39,838 bases of DNA, taken from NCBI GenBank assembly GCA_014384345.1, contig JACNGB010000039.1, forward strand, positions 1 to 39,838, given 5' to 3'. How positions within the stretch are numbered: the first letter of the stretch is position 1; every line of letters begins with the position of its first letter. Origin of the DNA: Candidatus Thioglobus pontius. GTDB lineage: Bacteria > Pseudomonadota > Gammaproteobacteria > PS1 > Pseudothioglobaceae. Positions 1-6,981 of this stretch are shown here, one piece after another. A program made the position numbers and the translations under genes. The notes under the pieces were generated by a model, which was not told the origin of the DNA, searched no databases, and saw only the letters and a list, made by a program, of their open reading frames with translations.

Positions 1-197
1 GACGGGTGTTGATGCTCGTCAATTGGGAGTTGTGCACTTATGAGTCGAATCCGCCATTTCCCTTCTTCAGATTTTTTTGGGGAGTCATGCGTTCCATCAG
101 CAACTTTATCACAAAAAATACTTGCCTTTACAGGCTTCCAATCTTCAGGAAGCAATCCAACTTCTGTCTCAATCCAGCCGTTTGGCAATTCACTCAT
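1..197 (-). CDS. hsdS: Type I restriction-modification specificity subunit, N-terminal fragment
   Basis: This is the start of a gene cut off by the window edge; about 65 residues are visible. HsdS carries the target recognition domains that direct the HsdM/HsdR complex to its DNA site. The visible protein starts MSELPNGWIETEVG and has the VADGTHDSPKK stretch typical of the first recognition domain. Its ATG lies within the last codons of the upstream RhuM-Fic gene as ATGAGTGA, an 8-base overlap that implies translational coupling. Residues encoded by roughly positions 1-52 look less like an HsdS domain to me, so a junction or frameshift there is possible. The call rests on a short stretch plus the hsdM context. 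Confidence 0.7.
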   Translation of the reverse strand, partial: MSELPNGWIETEVGLLPEDWKPVKASIFCDKVADGTHDSPKKSEEGKWRIRLISAQLPIDEHQHP

Positions 198-1170
198 GGT
201 GATTTCCTGTTAACAATACAACTACCAAGCCAATGACTTTGTCTTTATCCGTTGGATCACTTTGGGCAATCAGCAAGGTAATTGCTGTTAATGCTTCTGG
301 GGTGATTTTGGCTCTAAAATCAATTTGGGCTTTTTGCAAAAACCAGATAAATGTAAACGCGCCTGTGCGTTTGTTACCATCATTAAATGGATGATTTTTA
401 ACAATAAAATAAAGCAAATGTGCGGCTTTTTCTTCAATGGTTGGATAGGCGTCTTCACCAAATACTGATTGAAAAACATTGCCAAATATCCCTGCCAAAG
501 TGTCTTCTTTCTTTTCTTGGGCGAACAGTTGAGTGGCTTGATTATTGGCAATTAAACCTTGTTTTAATTGAGCTATAGCCTCATACAAAGTGCTGGATTC
601 TAACTGAATATCTTGTTTGGTTAAGCCACCTTTAGGTAGTTTGTCTTCATCAAATGATTCAAGTGAAAACCAAGTATGAGCAAAGCTTTTGATTAATACT
701 AATACATCATCCGCTTTAAGCAAGGTGTTATTACTGGTGAGTGTTTTTACCTCATCCACCGCTTGCATAAAGCTGGCGTAATTTTGCTCAATGCGTGATG
801 GGTTAATAGTGAAGCCTTTTGACAGATGATCTTTTAAAGTGCGTGTAGCCCAAATACGAAACTGCGTACCTTTAATTGAGTTCACCCTATAACCAACCGA
901 GATAATTGCATCTAAGTTATAAAAGTTAATTTTTCTTTTTACTTGTCTATTTCCTTCTTGACGAACTACCGAGGATTTCTCGGTAGTTGCCTTTTCTTTC
1001 AACTCGCCAGATTGATAAATGTTTTTCAGATGCAAACCTATCGTATCTGTATCTTTATCGAAAAGTTCTGACATATCAGCTTGAGACATCCAAATGGTTT
1101 CTTGGTTAACATCCAATCTAACCTCAATATCATGACCTTTTTCTTGATAAATAATTATATCTTTGCTCAT
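190..1170 (-). CDS. RhuM family protein fused to a Fic/Doc domain
   Basis: 326 residues in two parts. Residues 1 to about 145 match the RhuM (virulence protein) type of N-terminal domain. The C-terminal part carries a Fic/Doc core with HPFNDGNKR at residues 260-268. Fic enzymes transfer AMP or other phosphate-linked groups to a target protein side chain; Doc phosphorylates a translation factor. The last glycine of the usual Fic motif (GNGR) is lysine here (GNKR), as in Doc, so the chemistry could be Doc-like. The gene overlaps hsdM by 4 bases (ATGA) and hsdS by 8 bases, so it is made with the restriction-modification subunits. Its target and its link to the system cannot be read from sequence. 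Confidence 0.85.
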   Translation of the reverse strand: MSKDIIIYQEKGHDIEVRLDVNQETIWMSQADMSELFDKDTDTIGLHLKNIYQSGELKEKATTEKSSVVRQEGNRQVKRKINFYNLDAIISVGYRVNSIKGTQFRIWATRTLKDHLSKGFTINPSRIEQNYASFMQAVDEVKTLTSNNTLLKADDVLVLIKSFAHTWFSLESFDEDKLPKGGLTKQDIQLESSTLYEAIAQLKQGLIANNQATQLFAQEKKEDTLAGIFGNVFQSVFGEDAYPTIEEKAAHLLYFIVKNHPFNDGNKRTGAFTFIWFLQKAQIDFRAKITPEALTAITLLIAQSDPTDKDKVIGLVVVLLTGNHHE

Positions 1171-2672
1171 AGCTTAAAGCCTATTTTTGCCAATTGAATT
1201 TTGATGTTTTCATCAAGTAATTTTTCTTGTGTCATTTGCTTGGCAAGTGTTTGCGTTAGTTCTTGCATTTTATCCGCAAAGGGAATGCCGTCATCTTCTT
1301 CATCAGGAATGCCAACATAGCGCCCAGGTGTAAGCACAAAGTTGTGTTTTTCTAGTTCTGCACGTTGTGCAGATTTGCAATAGCCTTTGATGTCTTCATA
1401 GTCTGTGTTGTTTTTCCAATTATGATAAGTTTGCTCGATAGTCTGAATGTCTTCTGGGGCAAATTCCCTATGCACTCGGTCTTTCATAAAGCCCATTTCT
1501 GAAGCATCAATAAATAGCGTTTCGCCTTGGCGCTGCTGTTTATTGCGGCGCAGTATCCAAATAGTGGCTGGAATGCCTGTGTTGTAAAACAACTGTTTCG
1601 GCAAGGCAACAATGCAATCGACTAAATCAGCTTTAACTAGATTTGTGCGAATATCGCCCTCGCCAGAAGTATTGGAACTCAAACTACCATTTGCCAGAAC
1701 AGTTGCCATAACACCATTTGGCGCAAGGTGATAGAGCATGTGTTGCATCCAAGCAAAGTTGGCATTGCCTGCGGGCGGTAGGCCGTATTTCCAACGAGCG
1801 TCCTCAGCGAGAATATCATGCCCCCATTCTTTTTGATTAAATGGTGGATTGGCCAAAATGTAATCAGCTTTTAGATCAGGATGCGAATCGTGCAAAAAAC
1901 TGCCTTGAGTGTTCCACGATACAAACTGCGAGTTGATATTTCGAATTGCAAGGTTCATTTTTGAGAGCTTCCAAGTAGTCTGATTAGACTCCTGACCATA
2001 AATGGTAATATCAGAAATATTACCCTGATGCTCCTCAACGAATTTTTCACTCATGACAAACATACCGCCACTACCACAAGCAGGATCGTACACTCTGCCT
2101 TTGTATGGCTCAATCATCTCTACCATGAGTTTTACGATGGATTTTGGGGTGTAGAATTGCCCGCCTTTCTTGCCCTCTGCATTGGCAAATTCGCCTAAGA
2201 AATATTCATACACTCTGCCAAGTAAATCTTTTGAATGCTCGTCTTGAGCTTGAAGCTCGATATCAGAGATGACATCAATGAGCTGTCCGAGTGCTGTTTT
2301 ATCAAGATTAGGCTTGGCGTAAACTTTCGGCAATACGTGTTTTAGCTCAATATTTTCTTTTTCAATGGCAGACATGGCGTTGTCAATTTCAACGCCAATT
2401 TCGGGCAGCTTTGCCTTGGCTTGTAAGCTGCCCCAGCGCGCATCCTTTGGTACAAAAAATATATTCTCAGCTATGTACTCATCTCTATCTTCGGCATCTG
2501 AAAAATCGTCAGCATCAAGTCGGTTATAAAGCTCAGAAAATGAATCAGAAATATACTTAAGGAAGATAAGCCCTAAAACCACGTTTTTATATTCTGCAGC
2601 ATCAATATTTTTGCGCAATTTATCTGCGGTGTTAAATAGTGCTGATTCAAAGTTTTTGTTGTTTTCTGGCAT
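1167..2672 (-). CDS. hsdM: Type I restriction-modification DNA methyltransferase subunit HsdM
   Basis: 501 residues, close to the usual family length. HsdM uses S-adenosylmethionine to methylate adenine at the site selected by HsdS, and forms the M2S core that the HsdR translocase joins. The N-terminal HsdM helical domain covers about residues 8-145. The catalytic domain shows the SAM-binding motif DPACGSGG at 196-203 and the N6-adenine motif NPPF at 275-278. The start lies 12 bases after the radC stop, and the end overlaps the RhuM-Fic gene by 4 bases. No hsdR is in this window; it would be expected to the left of position 1. Confidence 0.95.
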   Translation of the reverse strand: MPENNKNFESALFNTADKLRKNIDAAEYKNVVLGLIFLKYISDSFSELYNRLDADDFSDAEDRDEYIAENIFFVPKDARWGSLQAKAKLPEIGVEIDNAMSAIEKENIELKHVLPKVYAKPNLDKTALGQLIDVISDIELQAQDEHSKDLLGRVYEYFLGEFANAEGKKGGQFYTPKSIVKLMVEMIEPYKGRVYDPACGSGGMFVMSEKFVEEHQGNISDITIYGQESNQTTWKLSKMNLAIRNINSQFVSWNTQGSFLHDSHPDLKADYILANPPFNQKEWGHDILAEDARWKYGLPPAGNANFAWMQHMLYHLAPNGVMATVLANGSLSSNTSGEGDIRTNLVKADLVDCIVALPKQLFYNTGIPATIWILRRNKQQRQGETLFIDASEMGFMKDRVHREFAPEDIQTIEQTYHNWKNNTDYEDIKGYCKSAQRAELEKHNFVLTPGRYVGIPDEEDDGIPFADKMQELTQTLAKQMTQEKLLDENIKIQLAKIGFKL

Positions 2673-2684
2673 TAAATTTTCCTT

Positions 2685-3344
2685 TTATAATTTGTTTTGC
2701 TCTTGCAGACTAACAAATCCATCTTTACTAAAAATAATATGATCCATCAAATCAACACCTAAAAGCTTCGCGCCATCTTTAAGACGATTAGTAATGTTAA
2801 TATCTTCTTTGCTAGCCTCAAGATTACCACTTGGGTGATTGTGTGCAATGATAATTCCAGCTGCTCTATCAGTCAGTGCATCGGCAAATACTTCGCGTGG
2901 ATGCACTAAAGAGCTATTCAGTGTACCAATAAAAACCACGCGTTTTTCAATAATATGATTTGCACCATCTAGTGTGATAACAATAAAGTACTCTTGTTGT
3001 TTGTTTTTAAAATCTCTAAGCTCATCGTATATTTGTACAGGTGAAGTGATTTTAGTATTTTGCTTAATGAGGTATCTTCGACTTAGCTCAATCGCTGAGA
3101 TAATTTTGCTGGCTTTAGCTTTGCCTAAGCCGCTAATTTTTAAAAGACTATCAAGCGTGATATTTTCAAAATCATTTTCAAAATTTTTAATGATTTCACG
3201 AGAGAGCTGGAGTACATCCTTATCCTTGCTACCAGAACCCATTAGTATTGCCATTAACTCATAATCTTTTAAGGCTGAAGCACCTTTAGTCTCAAGCTTT
3301 TCTCTGGGCTTATCAACAGCAACTAAATCGTTAATTTTTTTCAT
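2685..3344 (-). CDS. radC: RadC-family JAMM-domain protein
   Basis: 219 residues. The N-terminal part has a helix-hairpin-helix around residues 66-88 (ISGLGKAKAS). The C-terminal JAMM/MPN+ metalloprotease-like domain has E151 and the metal motif HNHPSGNLEASKED at 168-181, with H168, H170, S178 and D181 in place. Although named for DNA repair, the biochemical role of RadC is unsettled, and paralogues often sit in mobile or defence regions. Here it is the first gene of the radC-hsdM-rhuM/fic-hsdS transcription unit, 12 bases before hsdM. It could be either the core chromosomal radC or an island copy; its position argues for the latter. Confidence 0.9.
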   Translation of the reverse strand: MKKINDLVAVDKPREKLETKGASALKDYELMAILMGSGSKDKDVLQLSREIIKNFENDFENITLDSLLKISGLGKAKASKIISAIELSRRYLIKQNTKITSPVQIYDELRDFKNKQQEYFIVITLDGANHIIEKRVVFIGTLNSSLVHPREVFADALTDRAAGIIIAHNHPSGNLEASKEDINITNRLKDGAKLLGVDLMDHIIFSKDGFVSLQEQNKL

Positions 3345-3416
3345 AATGAGCTATTTAAATTTAAGTTCTAAATATACCCTATTTATCAAAAATCCATGCG
3401 GTCAATCTAATGCAAA

Positions 3417-3533
3417 TTAGGGCTGCACACCTTTTTTCTTCTGCTCTTTTTTCTTATCTTTAAATATTTTAGCTCTAAATAGCTTAGAGTGTCTAACCGC
3501 ATGTTTTAGCTTGTTCTTTACCTTGTATTTCAT
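3417..3533 (-). CDS. Small basic ORF resembling ribosome rescue factor ArfA
   Basis: A 38-residue ORF, rich in Lys and Arg. The stretch KHAVRHSKLFRAKIFKDKKK resembles the N-terminal LFR.RV.K.KK pattern of ArfA, the factor that recruits RF2 to stalled ribosomes without a stop codon. The KGKGSY-type segment common in ArfA is not recognisable (KKKEQKKKG instead), so the match is partial. There is no strong ribosome binding site. It lies 27 bases downstream of the AbiEii stop on the same strand. It could also be a chance ORF. Confidence 0.42.
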   Translation of the reverse strand: MKYKVKNKLKHAVRHSKLFRAKIFKDKKKEQKKKGVQP

Positions 3534-3560
3534 GAATATTTTTCGATTTTGTGGTTATTT

Positions 3561-4385
3561 TTACAATTGTTCAACTCTACTCAAAAATAGATCTACGCTC
3601 CATAAATTTAGCGACTCAACCTCTTCTGGCTTGATAAATCTTTCAACATCAGACCTTGCCTTATTCCAGTCAAGGTTTTCAATTTTTTTAGATAACTCCA
3701 TTTTCACAAACTCTTTATTAAAATTTGGAATATTTTGACCTTTATATGGGCCCATTTGAAACAGTGCATATTGCAATAGATCGTAATTAATCGAATGATT
3801 ATTTTTAACATACCACAGGAAGTCATACCAATCCCTACCCTTTACAAAGTCCCTGCAAAGTAATGCGTGCATTTTGCCTGCAAACAATGTCTCAATCGTA
3901 CCAATGCTGATTTTGTGCAGGATTGGAAAATCCAGAATCTTGTCAGTATAAATTGCACCTTCTGGTGGATTGGCATCAATCTCTAATTTAATAACCACCT
4001 TTGACAATGATGGAAAGCTCAGTTGCCATTTTTCTGAATCTTTTTTTAATTCTCTTTTTTTAACAAAAGTATTGTCTTTAGATTTTTTGATTTGCATATC
4101 CAATCCATACTGCTTAAGCACGTTCAACACATCTGACATATAATTGTCAAAATCAAAATTTTCATCGGGAGTATTTAAAGTGAAATCCAAGTCTTCGGAA
4201 AAACGCTCTAGTCCATAAATAATTCTCAGCGCCGTACCACCACAAAAATGCACATGCTCAAAAAACCTAGTAGTTGACAATGCATACAAAATAATCTCTT
4301 GGGTGATCTCCTTTACAGCATTAGTCTCTTCATCTTGAGTCCTGATGTTGTATCGACTCAGTCTTTGTTCAATTAAATTATTCAT
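3561..4385 (-). CDS. abiEii: AbiEii/AbiGii-type nucleotidyltransferase toxin
   Basis: 274 residues. The DNA polymerase beta-like nucleotidyltransferase fold shows GGTALR at 49-54, followed by SEDLDF at 63-68 with the metal-binding aspartates D65 and D67. This pattern defines the AbiEii family, the toxin of type IV abortive-infection systems; characterised relatives transfer nucleotides and block growth, some by modifying tRNA. Start and stop fit the operon: the ATG overlaps the antitoxin stop by 4 bases (ATGA). The pair most likely acts in phage defence or plasmid/island maintenance, an inference from family membership. Confidence 0.9.
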   Translation of the reverse strand: MNNLIEQRLSRYNIRTQDEETNAVKEITQEIILYALSTTRFFEHVHFCGGTALRIIYGLERFSEDLDFTLNTPDENFDFDNYMSDVLNVLKQYGLDMQIKKSKDNTFVKKRELKKDSEKWQLSFPSLSKVVIKLEIDANPPEGAIYTDKILDFPILHKISIGTIETLFAGKMHALLCRDFVKGRDWYDFLWYVKNNHSINYDLLQYALFQMGPYKGQNIPNFNKEFVKMELSKKIENLDWNKARSDVERFIKPEEVESLNLWSVDLFLSRVEQL

Positions 4386-5023
4386 AAATGATCCTTTATA
4401 CTTTTTAGAATGACTTGCAATCGATAGCTTTTGTAAATTTTTAACATGTTGTTAATTTCATCAATGTTCACAAACTCTTTGTAACCAACAAACTCATTCC
4501 AATCAAAACGTAAATCTTCAACCATATCACTAACTGAATCATACTCCTTACCTTTTAGAACGATAAAATCCATCAGTGCCTTTAAAGGTGTAGCAATCAA
4601 ATAAGCATCATTATCTTTTTTAATTTGATAAAAACCAAAATTAAAATAACCAATTTTTAAATGTGAGAATGAAAACAGTCCAACTGGTGTGTGTGTGTTT
4701 GAGGTTTTTCGAGTGGTTACTGAAGTGGTTGTGTAAACCGCTTCGGGAATTAAGCCATAAAAAGACAAGGCGGATTCTAGGCTAACATAAGACGGTGTAA
4801 TAATATAATTTGCCACTGAAAATGCATTGTAAACACTATTTTTTAAATCTGCGGCACGCAAGTACAATCCATTTTTTACTCTGATCAGTCTTCCATTTTG
4901 GCATGTGCGCTTAATAAAAGAACGCTTAGCATCACTAGATTTACCCACTAGAACGGTGTCAATAACCGATAATGGCAAAACATTAGAATGCGTTTTATTG
5001 TTAATTTTATTAAGTAAATCCAT
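4382..5023 (-). CDS. abiEi: AbiEi-family antitoxin / transcriptional repressor
   Basis: 213 residues from the chosen ATG at 5023. The reading frame can be opened 24 bases further with a TTG at 5047, but that codon lies inside a palindrome and no ribosome binding site supports it. The N-terminal part resembles the winged-helix domain of AbiEi (LPLSVIDTVLVGKSSDAKR, then a stretch on strand-forming residues giving RVKNGLYL). The rest matches the AbiEi C-terminal antitoxin domain (SYVSLESALSFYGLIPE at about 85-100). In characterised systems AbiEi represses its own promoter by binding inverted repeats and counters AbiEii without a stable complex. The next gene, abiEii, overlaps by 4 bases. Confidence 0.88.
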   Translation of the reverse strand: MDLLNKINNKTHSNVLPLSVIDTVLVGKSSDAKRSFIKRTCQNGRLIRVKNGLYLRAADLKNSVYNAFSVANYIITPSYVSLESALSFYGLIPEAVYTTTSVTTRKTSNTHTPVGLFSFSHLKIGYFNFGFYQIKKDNDAYLIATPLKALMDFIVLKGKEYDSVSDMVEDLRFDWNEFVGYKEFVNIDEINNMLKIYKSYRLQVILKSIKDHL

Positions 5024-5072
5024 TTTTATATGTATTAAATGTGTCAAATATTGACACTTTTTATATGTATTA
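5023..5072 (-). promoter_or_regulatory. Candidate AbiEi operator: palindrome between direct repeats
   Basis: GTGTCAAATATTGACAC at 5041-5057 is a perfect 7+3+7 palindrome. It is flanked by two copies of a 15-base direct repeat, TTTTTATATGTATTA, at 5023-5037 and 5058-5072. The array lies immediately upstream of the abiEi ATG. AbiEi proteins are known to bind inverted repeats in their own promoters, so an autoregulatory operator is the natural reading. The repeats are seen directly; the function is inferred. Confidence 0.6.
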
Positions 5073-5100
5073 GAATAACATAAACAGAAAATAATTTCAA
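5072..5100 (-). promoter_or_regulatory. Possible sigma-70 promoter of abiEi-abiEii
   Basis: On the minus strand TTGAAA (5095-5100) and TATTCT (5072-5077) are separated by 17 bases. The -35 is 5/6 and the -10 is 4/6 against consensus. The start site would fall just ahead of the palindrome, so AbiEi bound there would block early transcription. TATAAA inside the first direct repeat is an alternative -10. Confidence 0.35.
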
Positions 5101-5118
5101 CTTAGCTAGTTTAATTCT

Positions 5119-5141
5119 ATGCAATACTATCAATATTGCAT
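5119..5141. repeat. Inverted repeat in the abiEi / phosphoesterase gap
   Basis: ATGCAATA (5119-5126) and TATTGCAT (5134-5141) form an 8-bp stem with a 7-base loop. It lies after the metallophosphoesterase stop and upstream of abiEi. No T-run follows on either strand, so it is not a clear terminator. It might be an operator or a weak transcript end. Nothing else is recognised between 5100 and 5199. Confidence 0.4.
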
Positions 5142-5199
5142 AATCTTTATCCCTTTATGGAAGGCTGAAAGTACACAGAATCATACTTGCATACAAGGA

Positions 5200-5871
5200 C
5201 TAAATATTCCACTCAATATAATTTCTACCCAGTGAATACCTATAATCCTCGCCTAAGCAACTTGCATTAATATGGGTTGTTACTTCTCCATAACCATCCA
5301 TCACCCCTTGGGCAGAATGTATATGTCCGCATACATGTAATTTTGGATTTATCTTCTCAATGCGTTTAGCTAAACTTTTGTCGCCAAGATGCTCTTTTGT
5401 TGAATTAGCTGATACTGGATACTCTATTTTGTCTAAATATCCATATGCCGGTCCATGAGTGATGAGCACATCTACATCGTTTGGAATTTCTAACCATTTT
5501 TGCTCTGACTCTTCTTGTGACTTTAATGCAAACGCCCAGCCGCAGAATTCTGGTGTCCAGGGTGATCCATAAAATTTAATACCATTAATAACAACCTCGG
5601 AATCTTGAAGGTAAACAATAGAATCATCACCAAAACCATCGAGCAATCTTAATGCATTTTTTGGATCATACTCAAACATGCGATCGTGATTGCCCGCTAT
5701 AAGAATTTTATGTTGATAATCTTGTACAGCTAACCAATTAGCAAAATCCGCTATATCACCAACAACATGTCCGGAGTTCATAAAATCACCTGAATGGATT
5801 AGAATATCACCGCCAGGCAAGTCTAAATCTCTATGGCGCGTATGCGTGTCACTGATACAGGTTAATTTCAC
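5200..5871 (-). CDS. Calcineurin-like metallophosphoesterase
   Basis: 223 residues. The metal site motifs are all present: SDTH at 7-10, GD at 28-29, GNHD at 60-63, H139 in ITHGP, and GHIH at 182-185. This is the class-III-like small phosphoesterase family, whose members cleave phosphodiesters or phosphomonoesters with Mn/Fe; the substrate cannot be told from sequence. The start is GTG at 5871, and it shares one base with the yhaV stop (TAGTG), so the gene is coupled to the prlF-yhaV operon. It could be an unrelated passenger or a functional third component. Confidence 0.9.
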   Translation of the reverse strand: MKLTCISDTHTRHRDLDLPGGDILIHSGDFMNSGHVVGDIADFANWLAVQDYQHKILIAGNHDRMFEYDPKNALRLLDGFGDDSIVYLQDSEVVINGIKFYGSPWTPEFCGWAFALKSQEESEQKWLEIPNDVDVLITHGPAYGYLDKIEYPVSANSTKEHLGDKSLAKRIEKINPKLHVCGHIHSAQGVMDGYGEVTTHINASCLGEDYRYSLGRNYIEWNI

Positions 5872-6311
5872 TAATTAACGGACTCTATTAGCAATTTCTT
5901 CCAGCTATTTGGCGGATTGCCATTTTTTAGCATTTTTGAAAATGTATGATAAGCATCTGTTTTACTGCTATAAGCGCGTTTACTCTTTTCATCATTAACC
6001 CACACATATACAATTATTTTTGATTTGATATGGTATCGAAAAAATAGACGGTATTGCTGAAAAAATTTCGCTCTAAACCAATGCTTGTTATCTTTACCTA
6101 GTGTATTTCCTTGTCTATAAATTGATAGTGTTGGATCTTTAGGAATAACATCAAATGCTAGCTTATGAATAGCAGCTAATCTTTTAGTTGCGGCATTATT
6201 GACATAACCAGCTGAGTCTTTTTGTTTAAGCTTTTCAACTTGACTAGTTAGTTCATTTAGCTGATCAGTAAATAGCGGATGCACAAGAATCGTCCAGCCA
6301 TTACAAATCAA
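5871..6311 (-). CDS. yhaV: YhaV-family ribonuclease toxin
   Basis: 146 residues, near the length of the E. coli toxin. YhaV is a RelE-superfamily ribonuclease that cleaves mRNA and is held inactive by PrlF. The family pattern is clear: NGW..LVHPLF near the start, AATKRLAAIHKL in the middle, QQYRLFFRYH, then WVNDE..KRAY..KTDAYHTFSKMLK.G.PP..W to the end. The first in-frame start is a TTG at 6311 inside the prlF coding region, an 11-base overlap. No in-frame ATG is available nearby, and the TTG places the conserved NGW at the expected position. Confidence 0.92.
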   Translation of the reverse strand: MICNGWTILVHPLFTDQLNELTSQVEKLKQKDSAGYVNNAATKRLAAIHKLAFDVIPKDPTLSIYRQGNTLGKDNKHWFRAKFFQQYRLFFRYHIKSKIIVYVWVNDEKSKRAYSSKTDAYHTFSKMLKNGNPPNSWKKLLIESVN

Positions 6312-6603
6312 TCTTCACTCCTCCAACCAGCGATTCAATTCTACTAACTAATTTTTTATCAATCAATTTTAATTGACTAGGATTCTGCTTTATATCTTGA
6401 GCTAAAAATTCAAGAAACCCATCTAATATAGGATCACTTTCTGATTGCTTTGCACGTGACATTCGTACATCACCATTAGATTCAACGGTGTAGCGTATTT
6501 TCTCTCTTTTATTTAGATGTAGGGCCTTACGCACAACATCTGGTACGGTGGTTTGATAACGGTCTGTTAAAGTAGACTCGCCTGTTATGATTGCTTGAGA
6601 CAT
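6301..6603 (-). CDS. prlF: PrlF-family antitoxin (AbrB-like)
   Basis: 100 residues from the ATG at 6603. An upstream in-frame ATG at 6615 is possible, but the strong Shine-Dalgarno GGAGG lies between the two and is correctly spaced only for 6603. The N-terminal SpoVT/AbrB-type DNA-binding fold is seen in STLTDRYQTTVPDVVRKAL, followed by the PrlF-type tail. PrlF neutralises YhaV and the complex represses its own operon. It is the first gene of prlF-yhaV-phosphoesterase and is preceded by a good promoter with palindromes. Confidence 0.92.
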   Translation of the reverse strand: MSQAIITGESTLTDRYQTTVPDVVRKALHLNKREKIRYTVESNGDVRMSRAKQSESDPILDGFLEFLAQDIKQNPSQLKLIDKKLVSRIESLVGGVKIDL

Positions 6604-6621
6604 ATCGTCCTCCATTCAACG

Positions 6622-6663
6622 AATAATAAGTATTATTGTAATGCAATCGCATTGTCATGTCAA
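6622..6663 (-). promoter_or_regulatory. prlF promoter with overlapping operators
   Basis: On the minus strand TTGACA (6658-6663, perfect) and TACAAT (6635-6640, 5/6) are exactly 17 bases apart. Two inverted repeats overlap it: AATGC/GCATT (6640-6644 and 6649-6653) in the spacer, and AATAATA/TATTATT (6622-6628 and 6631-6637) across the -10 and start site. This layout suits repression by the PrlF-YhaV complex. Between 6664 and 6856 I see only AT-rich sequence with no gene. Confidence 0.7.
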
Positions 6664-6856
6664 ATTATATTCGGAATAACTGAAAAAAACATAAACAGCC
6701 ACAACTACAAAATTACATAGAAATATTTGAAATTAATAGACTGATTATTTAAGTGAAATTTTGACAATTTAACCACCTTAAAAAATAAATGTAGTTAAAT
6801 TGTAGTGAAACTTTTTTAGTGAATCCTTGTAAATCGTTGATTTTAAAGGAAAAATA

Positions 6857-6941
6857 TGGTGCGGAAGGAGAGACTCGAACTCTCACGTCTTACGACACTG
6901 GAACCTAAATCCAGCGTGTCTACCAATTCCACCACTCCCGC
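6857..6941 (-). tRNA. tRNA-Leu, anticodon UAG
   Basis: 85 bases including an encoded CCA (6857-6859). The acceptor stem GCGGGAG pairs with CTTCCGC (one G-U). The anticodon stem-loop is CTGGA-TTTAGGT-TCCAG, giving UAG, which reads CUA and other CUN codons. A long variable arm (TGTCGTAAGACGT), as in class II tRNAs, and the T loop GTTCGAGTC confirm the type. The 3' end faces the defence and toxin-antitoxin genes, consistent with use as an integration site. Confidence 0.97.
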
Positions 6942-6953
6942 GCGTTGTGTTGG

Positions 6954-6970
6954 CACCCCCTCGAGGGGTG
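6954..6970. repeat. GC-rich hairpin in the tRNA-Leu leader
   Basis: CACCCCCTCGAGGGGTG forms a 6-bp stem in an otherwise AT-rich gap. It lies between the tRNA-Leu promoter and the mature 5' end, so it would be in the precursor's 5' leader. It could aid processing or serve as a regulatory site for the divergent DUF2892 gene. There is no T-run, so a terminator is unlikely. Confidence 0.4.
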
Positions 6971-6981
6971 AAGAATTTGAA

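Noticed and set aside
6-236. 76-codon ORF on the plus strand at the left edge
   Set aside because: It is antisense to hsdS and the end of the RhuM-Fic gene and has no recognisable features or ribosome binding site.
5047-5047. Upstream TTG start for abiEi
   Set aside because: It lies inside the palindrome and has no ribosome binding site; the ATG at 5023 fits the operator layout better.
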